A stretch of 64,000 bases of DNA, taken from NCBI RefSeq assembly GCF_033958435.1, contig NC_134138.1:79842298-79906297 (forward strand), in the 5' to 3' direction. Positions within the stretch are counted from its first letter, which is position 1, and each line of letters opens with the position of its first letter. This document shows positions 1 through 8,880 of this stretch, piece by piece. The notes under the pieces were generated by a model, which had not been told where the DNA came from, searched no databases, and saw only the letters and a program-made list of their open reading frames with translations. Source of the stretch: Carettochelys insculpta (lineage: Eukaryota > Chordata > Testudines > Carettochelyidae). The position numbers were made by a program, and so were the translations under genes.

Positions 1-370
1 GAAAGTCTGGGGTTTCCCAGAAATTATGGAAAGTTTTGACTTCACCTATGTCTTTTACCCAAAAAGGGCTCCTCAAAGGAAAATCCTGTCCTTGCCTAAC
101 ACTTTCCAAAGTGGAACAAAACTTTTAAATGCTCTAAAAGGTTTTAGTACTAAAATGCCTTGGTATTCTGCAAGGCTTTAAATTATAGGTTCCAGCTTCT
201 TCCATCCCTAGACACAAGCCAAATATAATAGTGAAGGGAACATAATGCCAGTTTAGCAGGTTTGGAAATAATGTGGTGTTTCTTAATACAGACCACTTTC
301 CCATATTTTCTTCTGTCCCTCTCTGGAATGATGATGTGGCAATGTCTGGCTGGCAAGGTGCAGTCAGTGA
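1..370. other. Left flank, possibly 5' part of the PLE
   Basis: No repeat family or gene is recognised in most of this stretch. The PLE reading frame can be followed upstream of its first ATG to position 371, where an in-frame TGA (368-370) stops it. The same frame is open again from about 332 to 367, so part of this flank may be older PLE coding sequence. The left boundary of the element is not visible. Confidence 0.3.
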
Positions 371-442
371 CAATCTATCAATCTCACGAGGAAGCTTGCA
401 CAAATTCAGACAGACATCATCTTTCTCTCCAAATGCAAACGA

Positions 443-3049
443 ATGGACATCATACCGAATGGACTGAAGGTGAAAAATCCTTTGCAATCTACATACTGCA
501 CAGACTACAGTGAGAGATTATGCCACACACTCTCAAAGAAACTGAGGAACCACCTGATCAGCGTCCTGTACAACAAACAGGAGAACATCAAAAAAGAGCT
601 CTCCAATCTGGAGTCTTTCATCAATAACCAACCTTCAACACAAACTTCCTCGCCGCTGAACTTTACTAAAATAAGACAAGAGATTTACACTAGACACTTC
701 ACTACTATACAGAAGAAAAAGGACTGCAAACTTTCTAAACTCCTGCCTGCCACACAGAGCCACAGCAGTGGTACCACTAACTCAGCCAGCAATATCATCA
801 ATCTGTCCAGCTACACACTCAGCTCAGCAGAAGAGTCTGCCCTTTCTCGGGGACTCTCTTTTTGCCCCACCACACGCACAAACATGATACAGTTCTGCGG
901 TGATCTGGAAGCCTACTTTCGCCGTCTCAGACTCAAAGAATACTTTCAACACAACACTGACCAACACACCATTACACAGACAACCTCCCAGCAGCACAAG
1001 AAGAGTAACTCCACGTGGACTCCTCCCGAGGGCAGAAACAACAGTCTGGACCTATACATAGAATGCTTCCGCCGACGCGCACAGACAGAAATTGTGGAGA
1101 AACAACATCGTTTGCCTCACAACCTCAGTCGTGCGGAACGCAATGCCATCCACAGCCTCAGAAGCAACCCTGACATTATAATCAAAGAGGCAGATAAAGG
1201 AGGAGCTACTGTCATCATGGACAGGTCTGACTACCAGAAGGAGGCTTCCAGACAACTCTGCAATACCAGATTTTACAGGCTACTTTCCTCAGACCCCACC
1301 GAGGAATACACTAAAAAACTACACCATCTGCTCAGGACACTCCCTACACAAGCACAAGAACAGATCTACACCAACACACCTCTAGAGCCCCGTCCAGGGT
1401 TATTCTACTTACTACCCAAAATCCACAAACCTGGAAATCCTGGACGCCCCATCATCTCCGGTATTGGCACTCTCACTGAAGGACTGTCTGGTTATGTGGA
1501 CTCTCTCCTCAGACCCTATGTCACCAACACCCCCAGCTACCTCCGCGACACCACTGACTTCCTGAGAAGACTGCAATACGTTGGTGACTTACCAGAAAAC
1601 ACTATCCTAGCAACCATGGATGTAGAGGCTCTGTATACCAACATCCCACACAAAGATGGAATAAATGCTGTCTGGAACAGTATCCCTGATGATGCTACAG
1701 CACATCTGGCGGCTGAGCTCTGCAACTTTATACTCACACACAACTATTTCAGATTCGGTGACAATATATACCTTCAAATCAGCGGCACAGCTATGTGTAC
1801 CCGCATGGCCCCTCAATATGCCAATATTTTCATGGCTGACCTAGAACAACGCTTCCTCAACTCTCGTCCACTAACACCCCGGCTCTATTTACGCTACATT
1901 GACGACATCTTCATCATCTGGACCCATGGGAAGGAGACTCTGGAGGAATTCCACCGGGACTTCAACAACTTCCACCCCAACATCAAGCTCAGCCTGGACC
2001 AATCTACACAGGAGATCCACTTCCTTGACACTACCGTGCTTATACACAATGGACACATCAGTACCACCCTGTACCGTAAACCCACTGACCGCTACTCCTA
2101 CCTCCATGCCTCCAGCTTCCATCCCAGACACACCACACGATCCATCGTTTACAGCCAAGCACTTAGATATAACCGCATTTGTTCCAACCCCTCCAACAGA
2201 GACAAACACCTACAGGATCTGCACCAAGCATTCCTGAGACTGCAATACCCACCTGAGGAAGTGAGAAAACAAATCAACAGAGCCAGACGTGTGCCACGAA
2301 GCCTCCTACTACAGGACAAGCCCAAGAGAGAAACCAACAGAACACCACTAGCCATCACCTACAGTCCTCAGCTAAAACCTCTACAGCGCATCATCAGGGA
2401 TCTGCAACCCATCCTGGACAATGATCCCCCACTTTCACAGGCCTTGGGAGGCAGACCAGTCCTTGCTCACAGACAACCTGCCAACCTAAAACAAATCCTA
2501 ACAAGCAACTATACACCGCACCACAGTCACTCTATCTCAGGGACCCATCCATGCAACAAACCTCGTTGCCAGCTCTGCCCACATATACACACCAGCAACA
2601 TCATTACAGGACCTAACCGGATCAGCCACACCATCGTGGGCTCATTCAGCTGCACATCTACCAATGTAATTTATGCCATCATGTGCCAGCAATGCCCCTC
2701 TGCCATATACATCGGACAAACTGGACAGTCCCTACGTAAAAGAATAAATGCACACAAATCAGACATCAGAAATGGGAATATACAAAAACCCATAGGAGAG
2801 CACTTCAATCTCCCAGGACACACAGTAGCAGATTTAAAAGTAGCTATCCTGCAGCAAAGAAATTTCAAGAACAGACTCCAAAGAGAAATTGCTGAGCTAC
2901 AATTCATCTGCAAATTCAATACCCTCAGCTCAGGATTAAACAAAGACTGTGAATGGCTGGCTAAATACAAAAGCAGCTTCCCCTCTCTTGGAGTTCACAC
3001 CTCCAGATCTACTGATGACAATACAACTCAGCCTGCCTGCCTGAGCTAA
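443..3049 (+). CDS. PLE reverse transcriptase with GIY-YIG endonuclease
   Basis: This 868-codon ORF encodes the single PLE polyprotein, which nicks target DNA and copies its own RNA there. The N-terminal 300 residues are basic and rich in polar residues. The reverse transcriptase core runs from about residue 320 to 560: LPKIHKPG begins at 323, motif A (MDVEALYTNIP) carries D393, and the catalytic YIDD box is at 485-488. The C-terminus carries the GIY-YIG-type nuclease: VIYAIMC at 742-748, YIGQTG at 756-761, R765 and R767, and E786 in GEHFNLPGH. The frame is uninterrupted from the ATG at 443 to the TAA. One oddity is GTAMCTRMAP at 448-457, where PLEs normally have Gly; Cys452 looks like a point change. 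The frame also continues upstream to 371 without an ATG, so the native N-terminus may be longer and cut by a TGA. The RT and nuclease assignment is firm; present-day activity is unproven. Confidence 0.9.
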   Translation: MDIIPNGLKVKNPLQSTYCTDYSERLCHTLSKKLRNHLISVLYNKQENIKKELSNLESFINNQPSTQTSSPLNFTKIRQEIYTRHFTTIQKKKDCKLSKLLPATQSHSSGTTNSASNIINLSSYTLSSAEESALSRGLSFCPTTRTNMIQFCGDLEAYFRRLRLKEYFQHNTDQHTITQTTSQQHKKSNSTWTPPEGRNNSLDLYIECFRRRAQTEIVEKQHRLPHNLSRAERNAIHSLRSNPDIIIKEADKGGATVIMDRSDYQKEASRQLCNTRFYRLLSSDPTEEYTKKLHHLLRTLPTQAQEQIYTNTPLEPRPGLFYLLPKIHKPGNPGRPIISGIGTLTEGLSGYVDSLLRPYVTNTPSYLRDTTDFLRRLQYVGDLPENTILATMDVEALYTNIPHKDGINAVWNSIPDDATAHLAAELCNFILTHNYFRFGDNIYLQISGTAMCTRMAPQYANIFMADLEQRFLNSRPLTPRLYLRYIDDIFIIWTHGKETLEEFHRDFNNFHPNIKLSLDQSTQEIHFLDTTVLIHNGHISTTLYRKPTDRYSYLHASSFHPRHTTRSIVYSQALRYNRICSNPSNRDKHLQDLHQAFLRLQYPPEEVRKQINRARRVPRSLLLQDKPKRETNRTPLAITYSPQLKPLQRIIRDLQPILDNDPPLSQALGGRPVLAHRQPANLKQILTSNYTPHHSHSISGTHPCNKPRCQLCPHIHTSNIITGPNRISHTIVGSFSCTSTNVIYAIMCQQCPSAIYIGQTGQSLRKRINAHKSDIRNGNIQKPIGEHFNLPGHTVADLKVAILQQRNFKNRLQREIAELQFICKFNTLSSGLNKDCEWLAKYKSSFPSLGVHTSRSTDDNTTQPACLS

Positions 3050-3110
3050 CCTCGTTATCCCCAGCCTTGCTCTGGCCTATTTATACCTGGCCTTGCAGAT
3101 TTCCAGGACC

Positions 3111-3150
3111 AGCATCTGAAGAAGTGAGTTAACTCACGAAAGCTCATGCT
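3111..3150 (+). ncRNA. Type I hammerhead ribozyme-like motif in PLE tail
   Basis: In order the sequence shows AGCAT (3111-3115), CTGAAGA (3116-3122), a GTGAG/CTCAC stem with a TTAA loop (3124-3137), GAAA (3138-3141), GCTC, and ATGCT (3146-3150). AGCAT pairs with ATGCT as helix I. The hammerhead core is CUGANGA...GAAA...UH with position 7 free, so CTGAAGA is compatible. The predicted cut follows the UC at 3144-3145. Helix III is almost absent, but AGCT is self-complementary and could form it between two molecules. Hammerheads with minimal helix III are known from PLEs. Activity is inferred. Confidence 0.6.
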
Positions 3151-3200
3151 CTAAACTTTTCTGTTAGTCTATAAGGTGCCACAGGACCCTTCGTTGCTCA

Positions 3201-4489
3201 GTGACAACAGTGAATTAATGAGTAAATAACCCTGCCCATCTCTACTGAGTTTGATTGTATTATTGAAATACGGAGTTAAGCTTCTGGATGACTAATCATA
3301 AAGTGTCACAAATAAAATGTTATTTTACTTCAATATATTCTCTCTTCCCACCACTATTGAAAGTGTACAATCAGCAAATCAAGATATGATTCATAATTCG
3401 TCAAGTTTTTATATGGAGGAGACTTTGTACGTCTTCACCCTATAAGCTAAAACAAGCTAGAACCCCAAAGCTCTGTGCATTATGCCTCTACAATAGCTAA
3501 TGACACCTGCAGAGAAGATAAAATGGCCGATACTCTTATCAAACAGCTCCAAGCCACTAAGGATGTTTGTTAAGATTTGGCTATACTTCAGCTATTTTTA
3601 TGGAAGACCAAGAGGAAATAGGTCCATAACATAGATGGCTCTTCCTTTGTCATCAGTTTAATCATATGTGTACAAGAAAGATTTGAATTGGTTATTTTTC
3701 TGAAGCAAAATAAAAGTATTTCTCTTCCCACCTCCCCCCCACCCCCCCCCCCGCCAGGCAAACTGACAATAAACTGCAAGTGCACCCTCACACTGTATGG
3801 ATTATTAAATTGGTGAGTAATGGACATTGTGTCCACTGCTAAATGTATGGGACCAGATTCTTTGGTAGTATAAATATCCCCAGCTTCACTGAAATCAATG
3901 AAGTTACACCTAGAGACCCATAATGCAGAAGACTTAGCCAGCAGTTAGGGCCTAGGCCTTGGTGATGGACAGAGCTGTCCCATCTGTAGGATGCTTTGTG
4001 GCGGCCAGCCCAGGTGCCATATGCCTTGGAGAGCCTTGTGGCAGCTGACGGAATCGTCCTGTGTATGGGTCCCAGGACTGTTCAAAGGATTACTTGGTAC
4101 GAGAGACCTGCAGCAGGACAGCAGTAGGGGGTCAACACCCCCTTTGGTACTCACCGTGGCAGTGGGAGCTGGAGTGTCCCAGCAGCCTGCTGTGCTCTAC
4201 TCCACCCCACCCCACTGCCCTCTCCCAGCCCATTGTATTCAGCTTCACCACAATAGCCATAAAGCATTCCCCAGCAATAGGGCATTCCACCTCACTGCCA
4301 CAGAGAAGTGGGTTGCAGGAGGCTGGGAGACGGCAGGGCAGGGCAGAGCAGAGCAGACTGCTGGGCATTTCCAGCTCCCACCGCTATAGTGAGTGCGGGG
4401 GAGGAGAGGGGCGACCACCCCCTGCTGCTGCCCCTAGATATGGGAGCCAGCCCTGGTTGCTGCTGGCTCCACCTGGCAGAAAGGTCACA
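3201..4489. other. Unrecognised sequence with a C-tract
   Basis: No gene is supported here. A nearly pure C run lies at 3732-3752. From about 3930 to 4480 the base composition becomes GC-rich and several short overlapping ORFs appear in both strands, none with a recognisable domain. The GC-rich block abuts the CR1 fragment and may be an unclassified repeat. Confidence 0.3.
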
Positions 4490-5075
4490 TATTTAAGACA
4501 CAGGAGGTATATGTCCTGCTCTGCTTGGCAGAGGTGAGGGCTCAGCTGGAGTATTGTGTCCAATTCTAGCTGCTAAGACAGGAAAGGTGTGAACAAATTG
4601 GAGAGAATCCAGAGGACAGCAACAAAAATAATAAAAGTTGGAATACCTGACCAGTGAGGAACCATTTGAAAAAATAAAAACAGATGACATGTAATCTTGA
4701 GAAAAGGAGAGTGAGGGGGGAATCTGATAGAGCTCAAATGTGTTAAGAGATATTATAAAGAAGGACTGCAGTCAATTGTTCTTCCAGGTCCACCAAAGGC
4801 AGAACAAGAAGTAATAAGCTTAAAATGAAGGAAAAGAGATTTAGGTTAGATATTAGGAAGAACTTCCTTGGTATAAGGCTACTAAGGCTCTGGAACAGGC
4901 TTTCAAAGGAAGGTGTGGAATCCCCATAACTGGAGGATTTTATGAACAGGTTGCAAAAAACAAGTCAGCGATGGTCTAGGTTTACTTGGCCCTGCTTCAG
5001 CATAGAAGGACTGGACTTCACGGTGTCTTCAGGTCCTTTGCATTCCTACATTTCTATGAATCTAAGGTTCTTAAA
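4490..5075 (+). mobile_element. CR1 LINE, 3' fragment
   Basis: The stretch reads like the end of CR1 ORF2 and its 3' UTR. Recognisable pieces are CAGCTGGAGTATTGTGTCC (end of the reverse transcriptase region), GAGAGAATCCAGAGGACAGC, a run resembling AGATATTAGGAAGAACTTCC, and the ending CATTTCTATGAATCTAAGG typical of CR1 3' ends. The copy is 5'-truncated, as most CR1 insertions are, and has no open frame. Strand is given by the 3' end lying on the right. Confidence 0.8.
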
Positions 5076-5430
5076 ACCCTGAGAGGATTTCCCCAGTGCA
5101 AGAACCGAGGCAGATGTAGCCTCTGGTGTCCAGAGTGTGCCAAAGTTGGGTTGGACTTCTGCACAAAATGAAGTGCCATTTCTGGTCAGCACAGCAGGCA
5201 TCCAGGGACAAACTGCCAGAACTTAGACACCCATCTGTCTACATTACACTGCAGGTTGTGAAACAGGCCATGATTGAGAGGTCACAAAGGTGGCTGAAAA
5301 GCACTGTGACTCCAGATCCACCCCCTGGATTGTGAGTGCTGTGCTGAACCACCGACAGGTGCCAGCCAGATTCTCAGCCTTAGTTTTTCAATAGCAATAT
5401 TTACCTTAAAATAACTTTGAGCATAAATAC

Positions 5431-5752
5431 AGGTTGAACCTCTCTCTAATCTGGCATCCTCAGGACTTCACTGGTGCTCAGTGAAAGAATTTGCTGAACC
5501 ACAGAAGGTCAATACTGTCCAGCAGCATTACCAATACTTCCACAGTTTACTGAGCTCTTAGAAGGCATTTAGAAGTAAATTACAGCTGAGTAGGACAGAA
5601 CATTGAGAGCCAGAACTGGTGGCTATAACAAACGTTGTGGGACCATCAGAAACTTTGCCACGCTCACAGAAAGTGGTCGTCCTGCTAACTAAAATCATGG
5701 CAGATTATGGATGTTGCCAGATGCGAGCATTCTGGATTACATAGGTTCAACA
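5431..5752. repeat. Fold-back repeat with GGTTGAACCT ends, copy 1
   Basis: The left end reads AGGTTGAACCTCTCTCTAAT and the right end is its approximate reverse complement (CTGGATTACATAGGTTCAAC). The interior resembles the reverse complement of the repeat beginning at 63718, including TAGAAGGCATTTAGAAGTAAA, and the ends resemble the block at 24872-25527. It is therefore a dispersed family with inverted ends. No ORF is present and I cannot name the family. Confidence 0.55.
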
Positions 5753-7016
5753 TGTATTATATAGTCTTGAATGTTCTTGGACTGTTTTAACAGTGATTCA
5801 TTTTTTATACAAAAAAGAAAATTGAACAGAACATATTAACTTCTTAGCTGCTCTGGAACGTGTGCAGACACAACACTAAGCAAAAATTTTCCACATACAC
5901 CCAACAACAGGTGACCACAGCTACTCCAGGGGAATTTTAGCTTTTCCTGGCCTATTATACTCACTGTCTATACTCTCCTTTACGTTACAACCATCGTTTA
6001 CATTACAGAACATGCAATGATAATATAAGCCCATCTTCTGTTCCAGGGTAAACAGGCAAAACTCAGCAAATCTCCATGGGGCTTTGTGCATTCACACCCA
6101 CAGAGATTTTGGCTCAGAATATGTAGTTAAGCCATATGCAAGCTTGAAAGTTTTAATAATTAGGCTATCTAGATTCATTCACAGTACTCCTATTGATGCC
6201 AGTGTGAATTCTACCCATTAATCTAGGAAAGTGTATATGTTGTACACACCCATCCATATATTTTATGTTTGAACAGACATGTTTATTGTAATTTAAAAAA
6301 AATAAATACATGTAATGGACCAAATTCCCAGCTTGTGCTGCTCCAATGACTTTTCTACCAGTGTAGCAGTTCTTCACAGAACTGTGTAATCTTCTGACTT
6401 TAAAAATACTTCACAAATATTATGTGATAACATTTTCAATAAAAACGGCACAAACTTTCATGTCATCTTTTTTCTGTTTATATACTCTATTACAACCGTT
6501 GCTATAGAATATTAGAAAGACTCACAGAATCAGCTACGTCACTTATAATTCATGTTCCCAAGAAACAGTTTGTCAAACTGAGGTGAAAGGAAGGAAGGAG
6601 GCCTTTTTTGCCATTGACAATTCACATATTTCCACAATATGCTTAACTTAACGTGAACCAGAAGATAATGACAGCATATGCCTATAGTCACGTTCTTATA
6701 TTTCTCTGGAGAGGGTTTCTCCATGTCCAGTAAATGTTTCCCAGACAAGATTGAGTTCACACTATAAGTCTTATCTTCTGAATGCTGCTTACTTCATCTT
6801 GTGACTCTTCTTGTTAGTTGTGAGTTCTCTACAAAATGCAGAAAATCAAGTCACTGCTGCAGTTTCTCACTATTTCTACCAAGTGCTGAACATTTTGATC
6901 CATGCCATTGCTATTGCTATGGAATTGCGTTCCCCTGGCACTAAGGTCAGTTGTGCAAAGGGATCCAGAATCAAGCACTCCGTGACCTAGGGCACCTTTT
7001 GGCATTTTTTGGACAC
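5753..7016. other. Unrecognised AT-rich sequence
   Basis: I see no gene, RNA gene or classifiable repeat in this stretch. The few short ORFs are in AT-rich sequence and show no domain. Confidence 0.3.
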
Positions 7017-7019
7017 TAT

Positions 7020-8880
7020 GGCTACATCTACACGTGTATGCTACATCGAAATAGCTTATTTCGATGTAGCGACATCAAAATAAGCTATTTCAATGAATAA
7101 CATCTACACGTCCTCCAGGGCTGGTGCCGTCGACGTTCAACGTCGACGTTTGGCAGCACCACATTGAAGTAGGCGCTGCAGGGGAGCGTCTACACGCCAA
7201 AGTAGCACACATCAAAATAAGGGTGCCAGGAACAGCTGCAGACAGGATCACAGGGTGGACTAGCACTTGCGGGGCAACAGCTAGCCGCTCCCTTAAAGGG
7301 CCCCTCCCAGACACACTCAGCCTGCACAGCACGCAGTTTGCAGAGCCATGGGCACGCACACCTCGGCAAAGCAGTTATGGACCCCCAGCAGCAGCAGCAG
7401 CCAGATGTCCACCCAGCCGCCCCTGCAGGAGCAGTGCTCGCCCTGCTCAATGCCATGCAGGAGGCAGCTGATCACCTTCTAGTCACAGAAGAGGAGATGC
7501 CCCCAGGGGAGGAGGAAGCAACCCCAGACCCTGCAGCCCCCCACCCGCCCCCCAGCCACACACGCCGCCAGCTGTGGAGCTACCCCACGAGCACCGACTG
7601 GTGGGAGCCGCTGGTGCTCGGAGAGTGGGACGACGACCGCTGGCTCCAGAACTTTCATATGAGCCAGCAGACATTTCTGGAGCTCTGCCAGTGGCTCACC
7701 CCCGCACTGAGGCACCAGGACACCGCCATGCGGCGTGCCCTCAGCGTAGGGAAACGGGTCGGCATCGCTGTCTGGAAGCTGGCCACTCCAGACAGCTACT
7801 GATCCGTAGGGCAGCAGTTTGGCGTCGGCAAGGCCACTGTCGGGGCTGTCCTCATGGAGGTAAGAGGACCCACGGGGAGGGGGAGGCAGCCCTGGGGGTG
7901 GAGGGGAGCCCTGTCAGGGGAGGGGAGGGGACGGAAGGGGAGGGAAGGGGAGCCCTGGCAGGGGAGGGCCAGACACACCCTGCACACCCCTCATTGGTGC
8001 TCTCCCATGTCCTTCCCCTGCAGGTCGTCCGCTCCATCAACGCCCTGCTCCTCCACAGGCTCGTGCGGCTTGGGGACCCGGATTCCGCCATCGCAGGGTT
8101 TGCCACCCTGGACTTCCCAAATTGCTTCGGGGCTCTGGATGGGACCCATATCCCCATCCGAGCTCTGGAGCACAGTGGAGGACGCTTCTTCAACCGGAAG
8201 AGCTACCATTCAGTGGTCCTCCAGGCCTCAGTGGACAGCCGGGGCCGCTTCCTGGACATATATGTTGGCTGGCCTGGCAGCACCCACGACTCCCGGGTAT
8301 TCCAGAATTCGGTCCTGTGCCGCCGGCTGGAGGCGGGGACCTACATCCCCCAGTGGGAGATCACCATGCCCCTCTGCGTCGTCGCAGACATGGCGTACCC
8401 CCTCCGCCCTGGCTCATGCACCCTTACACGGGCCATCTGTCAGCCAGCCAGGAGCACTTCAACATGCGCCTGAACCACGCGCACCAGGTGGTTGAGCGCA
8501 CATTTGGCCGCCTCAGAGGGCGCTGGAGGTGTCTCCTCACCCACCTTGATGCGGGCCCCACCAACATCCCCCAGATTGTGGGAGCGTGCAGCGCCCTCCA
8601 CAACCTGGTGGAGAGCAAGGGGGAGGCCTTCTTTCAGGGCTGGGCTGTGGAGGCTGGCAGGGCTGACGTGCAGTCACCCACTGCCCCCAGTCGCCAGGTG
8701 GACCCTGAGGGGATCCAGGTCCGGGAGGCCCTGCGGGCCCATTTCGACGAGGCCGTGGGGTGAACACTGGCAGCCCCCCCACTGCACTCTCCCAGCACGT
8801 GTACACGCAGCTTATAATACCTGAAGAAAATGTAAAGCCCCCGTTTGAAACAAATGACCCTCAAAAAATACAAATGCTTG
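7020..8880 (+). mobile_element. PIF/Harbinger transposon, 3'-truncated
   Basis: The left end begins GGCTACATCTACACGTGTAT, followed by CATCGAAATAGCTTATTTCG. It matches the reverse complement of the right end of the element at 51056-54910. The leader contains CCTCCAGGGCTGG and CTTAAAGGGCCCCTCCCAGA, also shared with that element and with 62792-63501. A two-exon transposase follows. No opposite terminal repeat and no Myb-like gene is seen to the right, so the copy seems to end just after the transposase; the right boundary near 8880 is a guess. It is more GC-rich than its flanks. Confidence 0.75.
7377..8763 (+). pseudogene. PIF/Harbinger transposase, two exons, broken
   Basis: This encodes a DDE-type Harbinger nuclease. 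The ATG at 7377 opens exon 1 (MDPQQQQQPDVHPAAP), which includes WDDDRWLQNFHMSQQTFLEL and the helix-turn-helix-like region FGVGKATVGAVLMEV. Exon 1 ends at 7859 before GTAAGAGG; the intron is 7860-8023 and closes with CCCCTGCAG; exon 2 starts VVRSINALL in the same phase. Exon 2 carries GALDGTHIPI (first candidate catalytic Asp), GSTHDSRVFQNS, VADMAYPL and VERTFGRLRGRWRCL (candidate Glu), then the TGA at 8761-8763. Two lesions break it: a TGA at 7800-7802, probably CGA before CpG decay, and a one-base loss near 8407-8412 that shifts the frame. All other family motifs are present, so it is a fairly young corpse. Human HARBI1 is a domesticated relative of this superfamily. Confidence 0.85.

Larger units (their letters stand above)
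371..3200 (+). mobile_element. Penelope-like retroelement copy (ORF plus 3' tail)
   Basis: This span holds a PLE coding region followed by about 150 bp of 3' tail. The tail contains a hairpin and the phrase AGTCTATAAGGTGCCACAGG. Related tails recur at 13.7, 14.4, 17.0, 28.7, 29.8, 31.8 and 32.4 kb, which supports a dispersed family. The right end is placed near 3200, where similarity to the other tails fades. The left end is uncertain because coding similarity runs up to the TGA at 368-370. No target duplication was found for this copy. Confidence 0.8.

Noticed and set aside
1889..2209. Antisense ORFs within the PLE coding region
   Set aside because: They are shadows of the 868-codon frame, with no domain.
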